In this document: positions 1-9,300 of the stretch, piece by piece
How positions within the stretch are numbered: position 1 is the first letter of the stretch
Layout: each line of letters begins with the position of its first letter
Source: CALBRZ01 sp964511065
GTDB taxonomy: Bacteria > Planctomycetota > Planctomycetia > Pirellulales > S012-138
Assembly (NCBI GenBank): GCA_964511065.1
Contig: CAZEEG010000010.1
Span: forward strand, 1 to 64,000
Length of the DNA: 64,000 nucleotides
Direction of reading: 5' to 3'
Program-made: the position numbers and the translations under genes
Notes under the pieces: generated by a model
The model's database searches: none
Seen by the model: only the letters and a program-made list of their open reading frames with translations
What the model was told of the DNA's origin: nothing

Positions 1-2
1 GT

Positions 3-39
3 CTCCCAGCAGGCGGGCCGAAGCCCAACCTGCTGGGAG
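3..39. terminator. Strong hairpin at the left edge, possible terminator of a gene outside the window
   Basis: An 11-bp perfect inverted repeat (arms 3-13 and 29-39) encloses a 15-nt loop. No T-run follows on the plus strand, and the minus-strand flank lies outside the window, so the direction cannot be decided. A terminator for a neighbouring gene is the simplest reading. Confidence 0.4.
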
Positions 40-833
40 CGCGTCGCACGCCCGCTGCTGCCCAAAGCAAGCGCGGTGCCAAGAAGCCGGCCGAAGCGGC
101 CTGTCACGGTTTGCAGTTCCCTATCAGCAAATGAGTTAACAAAAATCGGGAGATGCTGAACGCAGCCACTCTCGTGCCTGATTCAACAGGGACCGCCTAA
201 ACATCGGGCAGCAACTGCTTGGACCGTAGGCGTAGTCGGAAGCGGGTATTCAAGCCGAATCATCGGCAGTCGGAGAGTCAGGCACCGCCAGGAGGGCGGA
301 TTGCCGATCGATGCTCACCTATGCCAAGACGTGTCCGCAGAATCGCCTCAGGCGCGTGGCGGGATGGGGAGTGCCAAAACGGTCAAGCGGGGCCAGAGCG
401 GCATCAAGAGGTTCAAGTAGGCATCCATGGCGCGGCCAGTGGCAATCCAACCAACAAGCGTCCGACCGGACCTCTAAGGAACTGTCGTGGCGGCCGTGCG
501 TGTGGCATAGAACATAGAACGTTGTCCAGCACGCGGCCTGTGGAAGTCCAGACCAACCTACTAGGACCTGGGCGCGGACTCCGTCTGTGGCGGCAGGCAA
601 CCGGCGGCGGGTATCCGGCGACTGGGCGTCATTCCTCACATCCGGTACCATCCGTGCCGCCGGACTTCCCAAAGGTACGTCGCCGCTTCAGATTGCGAAT
701 CGTGCTCCGTACCGCCGACTTAATCGCCCCTATTTTTGACTTGCTACACACAGGCTGAACCACGGCAGGCATCACCCCCTAATTAGTACCGGTTGCCTGC
801 GCGCGGTGATTCATCTTAGGATGGGGGGAAACA
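40..833. other. Non-coding stretch, no supported gene
   Basis: About 800 bases upstream of the kinase gene. Open frames exist on both strands (for example 219-758 plus and 319-672 minus), but their translations are rich in Arg, Pro and Cys with no recognisable domain, and none has a convincing ribosome binding site. I see no tRNA, repeat array or mobile element here. Confidence 0.5.
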
Positions 834-852
834 GCAACCGGGAGACGGTTGC
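834..852 (+). promoter_or_regulatory. Small hairpin just before the kinase ribosome binding site
   Basis: The inverted repeat GCAACCG/CGGTTGC has a 5-nt loop. It ends four bases before the purine-rich GGGGGGAG at 856-863, the best ribosome binding site candidate for the kinase gene. Its position suggests it could affect translation initiation; this is inference only. Confidence 0.25.
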
Positions 853-888
853 ATCGGGGGGAGTCTATACTCGTTGGGGTGCGCCTCG

Positions 889-2322
889 ATGGCACCAATG
901 TCCGGGGAAAAACTTCTTCAGCGCCTGCTCGAGATCAATCTGCTGGACGGCAATCAGGTGCATGAGATCCGGTCGCAGGTCTCGAGCGAGCCCAGCTCTG
1001 AAGAGGTCCAGCAATACTGCCTGCGACAGAACTGGTTGACCAATTGGCAGTTGGATCGGGTCCTGAAGGACTACCGGCTGGGTTTCTTCTACGGCAAGTA
1101 CAAAGTACTTTACATGTGCGGGGCAGGCACCTTTGCTCGCGTCTACCGCTGCGCGACTCCCGATGCGGGCGACAGCGTGGCGCTGAAGCTACTGCGCGCC
1201 CGGCATAGCGACAGTGAACCGGCCATTGCCCAGTTTCTGCGCGAAGGCGAGATCGGTCTCAAGCTGCGGCATCCCAACGTGGTGCCGGTGTACGACGTCT
1301 TCTCCGAACGCGACACCCACTGGTTCGCAATGGAGTTCGTGGAAGGTAACACGCTCCGCGAATTCCTCCGGATTCGAAAGCAACTGGAACCGCTCGAAGC
1401 CGCAAGGGTGATGATCGACGTGGTAAGCGGCATCACCTACGCTTCCAAACTTGGGTACAGCCACCGCGACCTCAAGCTGACCAATGTGCTGATATCCAGT
1501 CGGGGGACAGCCAAGATAGCCGACTTTGGGCTGGCGGCTCGGCAGCCGGGGGAAGTGGCACGAACCGTCGATTACGCCGGGTTGGAGAAAGCCACCCGGG
1601 CCCCCAAGGACGACCCGCGCAGCGACATCTTCTTCCTGGGCTGCATGCTGTACCACATTCTGACGGGCACGCCGCCGCTGGCAGAAACCAAGGACCGCGT
1701 GGCTCGAGGCGCTCCCAGCCGGTTCCTGAACGTGGCCCCGCCGCAGCAGGCACCGGGAGTTCCCGACCCATTGATCCAAGTGCTGGTACGCTCGATGGCG
1801 TTGAACCCGGCCCAGCGCTATCAGCGTCCGGCCGAGATGCTGATGGACCTGCGCCGTGCCGCCGAACGATTGGGCAGCCGGGAGTCCGCCGTGCGTGGAA
1901 CGGCCGCCTCCCCGGAGCCGAGCCATTCGGTGATGGTCGTCGAGAGCAACGCCGAGATGCAAAATGCCCTGCGCGATGGCTTGAAGCGGAGCGGCTTCCG
2001 GGTGCTGGTGACGATCGACCCGGAACGTGCGCTTGCCCGGCTGGAAGAGAATCCCAAGCTGGTCGATTGCATGATCTTCAGCACGCCTGAGCTTGGGAAA
2101 CCCGCCCTGGAGGCATTTAACCGCCTGGCGGAGTTGGAGCATGGGCGCGGCATGAAGTCGATTCTGATGCTGGGCGAGGCGCATCGCAAATGGGAGAAGC
2201 ATGCCCAAACCGGCGAACATCGCAAGGTGCTGCACATGCCGCTGAAGCTCAAGGCGCTTCGGGCGGCCTTGGCGTCGCTGGTCGAACAAGGTGTTCCCGA
2301 GGAAGAAGCCAGCGAGGCGTAG
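889..2322 (+). CDS. Ser/Thr protein kinase with C-terminal degenerate receiver domain
   Basis: A Hanks-type protein kinase, expected to phosphorylate Ser/Thr on cytosolic proteins. Counting from the ATG at 889, there is a glycine-rich loop CGAGTFARV (about 77-85), the ATP-binding Lys in VALK (about 100), the catalytic loop HRDLKLTN (about 192-199) and DFG (about 212-214). Residues 1-70 form a helical planctomycete-type lead-in. No transmembrane segment is visible, unlike many PknB proteins. After the kinase, residues about 347-465 look like a response-regulator receiver fold, but the phospho-acceptor Asp is not present (DCMIFSTPELG) and the usual Lys-Pro is Met-Pro. Start is uncertain: a TTG at 874 sits at good distance from GGGGGGAG (856-863), while ATGs at 889 and 898 are in frame. 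No partner gene is adjacent. Confidence 0.9.
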   Translation: MAPMSGEKLLQRLLEINLLDGNQVHEIRSQVSSEPSSEEVQQYCLRQNWLTNWQLDRVLKDYRLGFFYGKYKVLYMCGAGTFARVYRCATPDAGDSVALKLLRARHSDSEPAIAQFLREGEIGLKLRHPNVVPVYDVFSERDTHWFAMEFVEGNTLREFLRIRKQLEPLEAARVMIDVVSGITYASKLGYSHRDLKLTNVLISSRGTAKIADFGLAARQPGEVARTVDYAGLEKATRAPKDDPRSDIFFLGCMLYHILTGTPPLAETKDRVARGAPSRFLNVAPPQQAPGVPDPLIQVLVRSMALNPAQRYQRPAEMLMDLRRAAERLGSRESAVRGTAASPEPSHSVMVVESNAEMQNALRDGLKRSGFRVLVTIDPERALARLEENPKLVDCMIFSTPELGKPALEAFNRLAELEHGRGMKSILMLGEAHRKWEKHAQTGEHRKVLHMPLKLKALRAALASLVEQGVPEEEASEA

Positions 2323-2397
2323 CGCGCTGTTGAGATCTCGGGGACTTTGAGACCTCCTCAGCGGCAAGTAGGAGCCGAGCGGCTAAGGCAGCCCATG

Positions 2398-2434
2398 AAA
2401 AAAGCCGCGAGCGAGTCAGCGACTCGCCCACGGC
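2398..2434 (-). terminator. Intrinsic terminator of the small cytochrome gene
   Basis: On the minus strand a GC-rich stem (arms 2421-2434 and 2404-2417, loop 2418-2420, with a mismatched middle) is followed directly by six T residues (2403-2398). It lies 34 bases after the cytochrome stop codon. Confidence 0.8.
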
Positions 2435-2467
2435 CTGTGGTCCAAACGTCGTAATGTGCAACGACGG

Positions 2468-2818
2468 TTAGTTGCCGGCGGGCAATTTGCCCATCTTGAT
2501 CAGCTCACCGAAGGTCGGCGAACCGTCGCCGTTGGACGGCTTGGCAGCAACGGTTTCGAGCGCCTTGCGGATCTTGTCCGGATTCTTGGCGTCTGCCTTC
2601 TTGTCCAACAATTCGGACAGCGCCATGCCGTACGCGTTGCGATCGGTCTTCTTGGTGCCTTCGTGGCAGAGGTTGCACTTCACCTCTTTCACCTTGGCTT
2701 CGAGCTCGCTGCCTTCCTTCACGTACATGGCTTCGAACTCTTTGCCAAAGGGCGGAATCGCAAACGCGGCACCCCCGATGGCGACAAATGTCACCACGGT
2801 CAAAACTGCCTTCTTCAT
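2468..2818 (-). CDS. Small secreted c-type cytochrome-like protein (CxxCH)
   Basis: A 116-residue protein with a clear Sec signal peptide (MKK start, hydrophobic run, likely cut after AFA at about residue 20) and one haem-attachment motif CNLCH at residues 48-52. It should be a periplasmic single-haem cytochrome c. The rest is Lys/Glu-rich and helical with no second haem motif; the sixth ligand could be a Met in the C-terminal half (for example in IKMGKL). The start at 2818 is chosen because the signal peptide begins there, although the frame is open a little further upstream. An intrinsic terminator follows, so it is probably monocistronic. The redox partner is unknown. Confidence 0.85.
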   Translation of the reverse strand: MKKAVLTVVTFVAIGGAAFAIPPFGKEFEAMYVKEGSELEAKVKEVKCNLCHEGTKKTDRNAYGMALSELLDKKADAKNPDKIRKALETVAAKPSNGDGSPTFGELIKMGKLPAGN

Positions 2819-3264
2819 GCACAATCTCCCAAAAACTGCAGCATCAGGTTGCACTCGGCGGCGTACCGGGAAGAAATCGTCGCTCCACCGCCTTCCTCAG
2901 ACAGTTAAACCCGCAGAATTGACCCTGTCAAGCGACTGTTTCCCCCCAACCTTCCCAAGCTAGCTGCCGCAGATGGCTGCTGCGAAAGCTCTGGCGGCAT
3001 CACGACTTCAAGCTCGGGAAAGCGGGCAAGGTTTGCGGCCAAGCCTGTGCCTGGCGATCTTTGCCCATGATGTTTCGCTTGCGCAGCTTGGCCCCAAAAA
3101 ATCTCACTGCGTCCTGGGGAATCATCGGGTCGCGCAGGTTCTGCGCTTAACGGGATTCCACCGGCCTGAAGGCAGAGAGCGTGTACTCCGGCAGTGACGC
3201 TCCCCCCCGAACATCCACGAATCGGTCTGGAGGCGTTGACCGCAGCGTTCGCCGCCCGATAGGC
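2819..3264. other. Intergenic region between the small cytochrome and the HIT gene
   Basis: About 450 bases. Both flanking genes are on the minus strand, so this holds the 3' end region of the HIT transcript and the promoter region of the cytochrome. No convincing small gene or strong hairpin was seen. Confidence 0.4.
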
Positions 3265-3600
3265 CTAGCCAGGCGGCCATGTGAGTTTGCGGCCGCCCAG
3301 CACGTGGAAATGAAGATGATCGACCGTTTGGCCGCCATCGGCGCCAATGTTGGTGACGACGCGGAATCCGCCCTCGTGGCCGCGTTCCTGGGCAATCTTT
3401 GCAGCCACCAGGAGTATGTGCCCCAGCAATGCCTGGTCGTCCTTGGTGGCGTGGGCCAGCGAAGGAATTTCTTTTTTGGGAATCACCAGCACGTGCGTAG
3501 GTGCCTGGGGAGCAATGTCCTCGAAGGCCAGGCACTGCTCGTCCTCGTAGACGATCGAAGCGGGGACTTCCCGATCAATGATCTTCTTGAAAATCGTCAT
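3265..3600 (-). CDS. HIT family nucleotide-binding hydrolase (HinT-like)
   Basis: A 111-residue histidine-triad protein, the usual length for bacterial HinT. These cytosolic enzymes hydrolyse nucleoside phosphoramidates and adenylated substrates. The signature HLHFHV (His95, 97, 99) is at the C-terminus, and the N-terminal IFKKIIDREVPAS block and HVLVIPKKEI strand are typical. The start at MTIFKK (3600) is preferred over an in-frame start five codons upstream because family members begin here. Stands alone, followed on the same strand by non-coding sequence. Confidence 0.93.
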   Translation of the reverse strand: MTIFKKIIDREVPASIVYEDEQCLAFEDIAPQAPTHVLVIPKKEIPSLAHATKDDQALLGHILLVAAKIAQERGHEGGFRVVTNIGADGGQTVDHLHFHVLGGRKLTWPPG

Positions 3601-3753
3601 AGGTCGAACTCGCATTCACCCTGCGATGGATCGGTACGGTTAACGTGGCATACCCAAACCGTGCCCGCGCGCCGTAACTGCGGGAGGGGGGGGCATCGCA
3701 ACGGCAATCGTAACCGAAAGCCGGGGAAGCAGGCCAGCACCCCTGCCGAGCGA

Positions 3754-4050
3754 TCAACCGCCGTCGGGTTTTCTCATCGCCAGCGCATGCAGAATGAGCA
3801 CCGCCCCGACGGAAACCAGTGCCCAACCGATCCACCGCGGGGGTGTTACGGTCCGCAGCGGTGTGTTGGTATCGCCCGGAATGAGCGAGGTCAGTCGAAA
3901 GGTGGCATTTTCCTGTGGGCTCCCTAGCCGCTTGGCGAGGAACTCTGAGGTGGGTTGGTTCAGAACGATCGACTCGACCATTCGGAACTGCAAACCCAAG
4001 AACAGGAGCACGAGCCCCATCAGGAAGTAATGGTTGCGATTCAATTTCAC
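3754..4050 (-). CDS. Small two-pass membrane protein, function unknown
   Basis: 98 residues with two predicted membrane helices (about 9-30 and 74-91) separated by a polar loop containing the stretch FRLTSLIPGD. The loop is probably periplasmic given the positive residues near both ends (MKLNRN at the start, MRKPDGG at the end). I do not recognise a family; similar small membrane proteins are common in planctomycetes. It is transcribed divergently from the methylene-H4MPT dehydrogenase gene, with about 500 bases between them. Confidence 0.75.
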   Translation of the reverse strand: MKLNRNHYFLMGLVLLFLGLQFRMVESIVLNQPTSEFLAKRLGSPQENATFRLTSLIPGDTNTPLRTVTPPRWIGWALVSVGAVLILHALAMRKPDGG

Positions 4051-4197
4051 GGCGTCATTCCTCCACGCTGGGAGTTAAGCCGGATCCAGGTGGCCGCACA
4101 AAAGGGAAGCGGCGCCCGCTTGGCGGCAGTGAACATGCTTGCCATGGCGACATGGTTCTTCCCTGTTCCATATCGAATCGCGGGATACGGAAAATTC

Positions 4198-4216
4198 ACA
4201 CGACCGCCGGTCGTGT
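4198..4216. promoter_or_regulatory. Perfect palindrome between divergent genes, operator-like
   Basis: Arms ACACGACC (4198-4205) and GGTCGTGT (4209-4216) with a 3-nt spacer. It sits in the roughly 500-base gap between the small membrane protein gene (minus) and the methylene-H4MPT dehydrogenase gene (plus), where a dimeric regulator could bind. A transcript hairpin is the alternative. The rest of this gap shows no gene. Confidence 0.35.
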
Positions 4217-4376
4217 CGGTCTTGACGGAACGCCTGTTGAATACGCGCGGCCGTATCATGCCGGTTGTTGCGCCGGTGCCAGTCAGTCTGTGCGGTGGGG
4301 CCCGCCACTGCACAACATTCGCGCCGCCGACATGGCCGGCACAATTGGCATGGTAGCGCTGCGCGTCAACGCTGGG

Positions 4377-4406
4377 GGCACTGTTTGGGACGGCACTGTT
4401 TGGGAG
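4377..4406. repeat. Tandem direct repeat upstream of the methylene-H4MPT dehydrogenase gene
   Basis: Two copies of GGCACTGTTTGGGA, starting at 4377 and 4392 (15-bp spacing). Direct repeats 140-170 bases before a start codon can be regulator sites, but chance or replication slippage would also explain a single pair. Confidence 0.5.
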
Positions 4407-4549
4407 GGCAAGGTTGCGGCATGGGCTTCCGCCCTACCGCCGCCGCAGGTGGTATACTGCTTGCCGGCCCCCCGGCCTCGCAATGTTGGGCTGCCGGCGC
4501 ATTGTCCCAGCGGGTGGGGATTCGTTCCAAAGCGCACCTGGAGTACACC

Positions 4550-5416
4550 GTGAACCAACCAGCGAAGATCTTGCTGCAACTTGATGCCGACCCGCAGCCC
4601 AGCGTGTTTGATGCCGTGGTCGCCATTGATTCGGGCGTGGACTGCCTGCTGAGGCACGGGAACGTAACGCCGGAGAACGTGCGCGATCTGGTGTATGGCG
4701 CGATCTTCACACGCGGCGGCGATGAGCTCAAACATACGGCGATCTTCATTGGCGGCTCAAACGTTGAAGCCGGCGAAAAGCTCCTGGCCGCTGTCGAAAA
4801 GACCTTCTTTGGGCCGCGGGTGTCGGTCATGCTCGATGCCAACGGTGCCAACACCACGGCCGTTGCCGCCGTGCTGTCGATGTTGCGGCACATAGACGCT
4901 GCCGGAACCAACGCCCTGGTTCTGGGGGGCACTGGCCCCGTGGGGTTGCGCGTGGCGCGGTTGCTGGCCAGGTTGGGAGCCAACGTTCGTCTGGCGTCGC
5001 GCAAGCGCGAACGGGCCGCTTCTGCTTGCGAAACGCTGGCCAGCCAGGTGCCCAATGGGCGGCTGGAAGCTGTCGCCGTGACCAACGACGACGAAGTGCT
5101 TGCCGCGCTTGAAGACGCCCAAGTGCTCATTGCCGCCGGGGCGGCAGGCGTGCAACTGCTATCCAGCGAAGCCAGGGCACGCGCTACCAGACTTCAGGTC
5201 GCCATTGATCTGAATGCCGTTCCGCCTGTCGGCCTGCAAGGGATTCACCCCTCCGACAAGGCAACGCAACACAACGGCACCACGTGCTACGGCGCCTTGG
5301 GAGTGGGCGGATTGAAGATGAAAATCCACAAGGCTTGCATCCGCCGGCTGTTCGAATCGGCCGATCAGGTGCTCGACGCCGAGCAGATTCTCGAAGTGGG
5401 GCGCACGTTGTCGTAG
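4550..5416 (+). CDS. mtdB: Methylene-tetrahydromethanopterin dehydrogenase (MtdB/MtdA-like)
   Basis: A 288-residue NAD(P)-dependent dehydrogenase that oxidises methylene-H4MPT to methenyl-H4MPT in the tetrahydromethanopterin C1 pathway. The N-terminal half holds the pterin-binding region (IDSGVD at 26-31, TRGGDELK at about 54-61, ANGANTT at about 97-103); the second half is a Rossmann domain with GGTGPVG at 126-132. The GTG at 4550 is chosen because it follows a CCTGGAG-type ribosome binding site and matches the family start; the frame is open back to 4265 but that part is not homologous-looking. H4MPT enzymes are known from planctomycetes, where formaldehyde oxidation or detoxification is the assumed role. 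No other C1 gene is adjacent. MtdA and MtdB cannot be told apart by eye. Confidence 0.88.
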   Translation: MNQPAKILLQLDADPQPSVFDAVVAIDSGVDCLLRHGNVTPENVRDLVYGAIFTRGGDELKHTAIFIGGSNVEAGEKLLAAVEKTFFGPRVSVMLDANGANTTAVAAVLSMLRHIDAAGTNALVLGGTGPVGLRVARLLARLGANVRLASRKRERAASACETLASQVPNGRLEAVAVTNDDEVLAALEDAQVLIAAGAAGVQLLSSEARARATRLQVAIDLNAVPPVGLQGIHPSDKATQHNGTTCYGALGVGGLKMKIHKACIRRLFESADQVLDAEQILEVGRTLS

Positions 5417-6306
5417 CGCGTCGCCAATTATGGAGTTGGTGCGGCGCCCATGTCCGGCCGTCCAACGATCGGCGCCAGAAGGCTCCTGTGTTCCAGTGCG
5501 CTTGGCCACATTTCGGAGGGCTAGCCCGAAATGGAGCGGCCCATAGCTGCGCAGGTGTCAATATGGATGATGGCGTCCACAATTTCTGCGACAGGAAAGC
5601 CTTCCCCTGGGCGCCATCCGCCATCCGCCTGCGATTGCCCATGATGCACAACTGAACGACTTGGCGATTTGCGGAGATAAAAAAAGTGGCGGCCCTTCGA
5701 GCGTGCGAGTTGGGCAGAAACCCACACGCGCGAAACGCCGAGACGGGGCAGGAGCCTCGGCAGTTCCGTGAAGAGCCGCCACACAATTCTAACAACCGCC
5801 CATAGGCGGAACAGGGCCGGCCATGCGCTCTCTAGCGGATTCCTCAGAGCTTCGACGGCATGATTGGGGGGCCAAGTCACCTCGCGAGAGCGAAATCCAT
5901 TCAACGGGCTTTCACAATCGTCGCATTCACAGTGGGCGATAGCGTGAAACGCGGCCGGATGTTTCCGCCTTATGGATGCGCGGTACCCGGGAAAACCAAC
6001 CCGCAAACGGCAGGGAATGACTTGGCCGACCGCAGACGGTCGCCATCGTCCTTGAAGATCGGCTACGGCCGATGATCGGCCAAAGTGGAAACACCCCTGA
6101 TAGGGAATTCCCTAGCTGAAGTGGGGGTTGGCCAGATAGCGATGGGCGATGGTCAAAGCACGCTCCAACGCTGCTCGGGTGGTCCCTGCCTGCATCCGTC
6201 GGATACACAAATCCCCCTGCTTGGCGCTTGGCGCCAGGCGGGGGCTATGTGTTTTAGTGTGAGCAGCGAGATGATGCCGCCGCTGCTTTGGTATGAAATC
6301 GGCGGA
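5417..6306. other. Long non-coding gap between mtdB and the giant surface protein gene
   Basis: About 890 bases between two convergently arranged genes. The open frames here (for example 5521-6006 minus) give Arg-rich, domain-less translations without ribosome binding sites. Small inverted repeats are present, but I could not find a T-tracted terminator for either gene. Nothing supportable is annotated. Confidence 0.4.
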
Positions 6307-9300
6307 TTACAGGTCGGGCCGCTGGATGACACCCTGCCGGTAGACGCCCACTTCGTCGATGCCGTCGCCGTCCCAGTCGGCCACCACAGGCATGTCGCCT
6401 GGTTGGCCGAACTCGATGTAGAGGTCGTCGGGATCGAAGGTGTGGTTGCCGTTGATGTCGATCATCCACTTGCCGTCGCGGAACACGCCCAGATCGGTGA
6501 CGCCATCGCCATTGAAGTCACCAACCACCGGCATATCGCCGGCCTGGCCAAGCTCGACCATCGTTTCGCCGGGCAGCCAACGGCCATCGCCGTTGTCGTC
6601 CAGAATCCAGGTGCCGTTCATGAACACGCCGATGGTGTCCACGCCGTCGCCGTTCCAGTCGCCCGCGACCGGGATGTCTCTGGCACCGCCGAAGTAGAAC
6701 ACGTGGTCGATCACGTCGGTACGCAACTCGCCGTTGGCCGTGCGTTTGAGCGTGCGGTGGCCAAGGCTGGTGTCATATGGACGTGGCGGCATGTTCTTGC
6801 GGGCACCGGACGTTTCGTTCTGCCGGTCGGGCAAGCCCGGTTCGGACATGACAGCCCTGGGGTCGCCCGGCCATTCGGGGCCGAAGATGCCGATGTCGTC
6901 TTTGCCATCGCCGTCCCAGTCGCCTACCACGGGAAGGTCGCCGGCGTTGCCCAGTTTCGCCCACAGGTCGCCATCGTCCCAAACGCCGTTGCCGTTGAGA
7001 TCGATGTACCAATGACCGTCGACGAAGACGCCCACTTCGGCGAACCCATCGCCGTTGAAGTCGCCGGCGATCGGGATGGCGCCCTCGCGGCCGAAGTTCA
7101 GCACCTGGTCTTCTGCGAGCCCTTCCTGCGGCAGGACAAAGTAGCCGTTTCGCAACTCGGCCTTATGGGTGCTGGTGAAGACATCGAACGTCGCGTCCGA
7201 TACCGACACCAGCGATTCGCCCTCGGCACTGCCGCCGCGCGGATTACCGGCGTCGATCACGCTGAGGTGCCAGCTATAGGCCGAGGATTGAACCGTTCCG
7301 CCCGTGCCAAAATACAGGTCGATGTTGGAGTGCGGCGCCGAGACAAGCTGGGCCCCGTGGATCGGCGGACCCTGGGCGAAATGCAGCGGAGCCGGTTCGT
7401 TGAGCGGCAACTTGGGGGCCGGCGGTCCCGGCGGTGGCGGAGGCGGGATGAACGGCACCTCGGTCACCGCGATCTCGCTGAAGTTGTTGAACCGCGATTC
7501 TTGCGAGCCTACCACCGTAACGGCGGCAATCGCGTTGTAACCGTGATTGATGCCCGCCAGGGCCGGGTGCCCTTCGTTGCCAAAGTTGGCGGCCACGCCG
7601 CCGGTCGTACCGGGCGTATCAATGCCGTCGTAGTAACCCTGAGGTTGGGCCTGAAGGATGACATACTGCCCCGGCGCCAGGCCAGAGAAGCGGTAGAAGC
7701 CGTTGGCATCGGTAAAGGTGGTTACCGGATTGCCGTTGGCATCGCGAATCAAGTTGCCGTTTGCATCGGCCAGGAACAGTTGGACGCCGGCCAGCGGTGT
7801 GTCGTCTGAGGTGAACTGGCCGTTACGCTGGCTTTGCAGCTCGATCAGGCTGGGCGTTTGGCCCTGGCGGATCATCACTGGCGGACCATCCTGGAACACG
7901 TATCCGGAGATGCTGCCGGGTCCCACTTCGCAGAAGTGGTAATCCGTGGCATGCTGCGCGGCAGACAAGTGAATGCCGGTAATCAAGTCGCCCGGGTTGT
8001 GGGCGAAACCGCCCGCTGTACCGGCGTGGTCGTCGCTATCGTAGTAGCCGTCGGGCTGAGTCTCACGGAGGCTGTAGACGCCCGGTGCGACATTCTCGAA
8101 CTTGAACTGGCCATCGGAATCAGTGAAGGTCGTGGCAACTACGTTGCCGTCCTGGTCCAGCAGTTCGATCTTGACGTTGGCGATGCCCGGCTCGCCCGGA
8201 TCCCGGTGGCAATCGCCGTCATCGTCGCGGAACACGTACCCGGCAATGCTGCCAGGCGGCAGTTCGCCGAAGTTATAGTTCACGGCGTGTACGCCCTGGT
8301 TGAGCGTGATGTCGCGAATGGAGTCGCCCGGATTGTCCGGTGTGCCGCCCACGCTACCGGCGCTTTCCTGGCCGTCGTACCAGCCGGCGGGCTGTTCCAC
8401 CTGCCGCACGGTATAGACGCCAGGTGGCAGGTGATCGAACTTGTAGAAGCCGTTGGAATCGGTCTTGGTTGTGCGGACGACGTTGCCATCTGCATCGACC
8501 AGTTCCATTTCCACGTTGGCCAAGCCGGGCTCGCCAGAATCCCTGGTTCCGCTGTTGTTCATATCGCCGTAGACGTAGCCGGAAAGGCTCGCCGGCGGCA
8601 ATTCGCCAAAGTTGTAGTTGGTGGCATCTTGGCCCGGGGCGAGCGACACGGAGGTGATCATGTCGCCCGGGTTTTGAGGCGTGCCACCGGCACTGCCTGC
8701 GGTATCCAGGCCGTCAAACCAGCCAGTGGGCTGTTCAACCTGCCGTACCGTGTAGGTGCCGTGTTCCAGGTTGTCGAACTTGTAGAAGCCGTTGGAATCG
8801 GTCTTGGTTGTGCGGACGACGTTGCCATCTGCATCGACCAGTTCCATTTCCACGTTGGCCAGGCCGGGCTCGCCGCCGTCCTTGGTACCGCTGTTGTTCA
8901 GGTCGCCATAGACGTAGCCAGAGAGGCTCGCCGGCGGCAGTTCACCAAAGTTGTAATTGGTGGCAACCTCGCCAATCGCCAGCGATACGCCCGTGATACG
9001 GTCGCCCGGGTTGTGTGGCGTACCGCCGGCGCTGCCTGCGGTATCCAGGCCGTCAAACCAGCCAGTGGGCTGTTCAGCCTGCCGCACCGTGTAGGTGCCG
9101 TGTTCCAGGTTGTCGAACTTGTAGAAGCCGTTGGAATCGGTCTTGGTTGTGCGGACGACGTTGCCATCTGCATCGACCAGTTCCATTTCCACGTTGGCCA
9201 GGCCGGGCTCGCCGCCGTCCTTGGTACCGCTGTTGTTCAGGTCGCCATAGACGTAGCCAGAGAGGCTCGCCGGCGGCAATTCGGCAAAATCGTATCCCGT

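Noticed and set aside
219..758. 179-codon frame near the left edge
   Set aside because: Arg/Pro/Gly-rich translation, no ribosome binding site, no domain.
1189..2367. 392-codon minus-strand frame over the kinase gene
   Set aside because: The opposite strand of a motif-complete kinase; His/Gln/Arg-rich translation with no domain.
5521..6006. 161-codon minus frame in the gap after mtdB
   Set aside because: No ribosome binding site, no hydrophobic or domain pattern, mixed composition.
8370..9290. Direct repeats as a CRISPR or satellite array
   Set aside because: The 339-bp units are coding, in frame and match one protein domain each.
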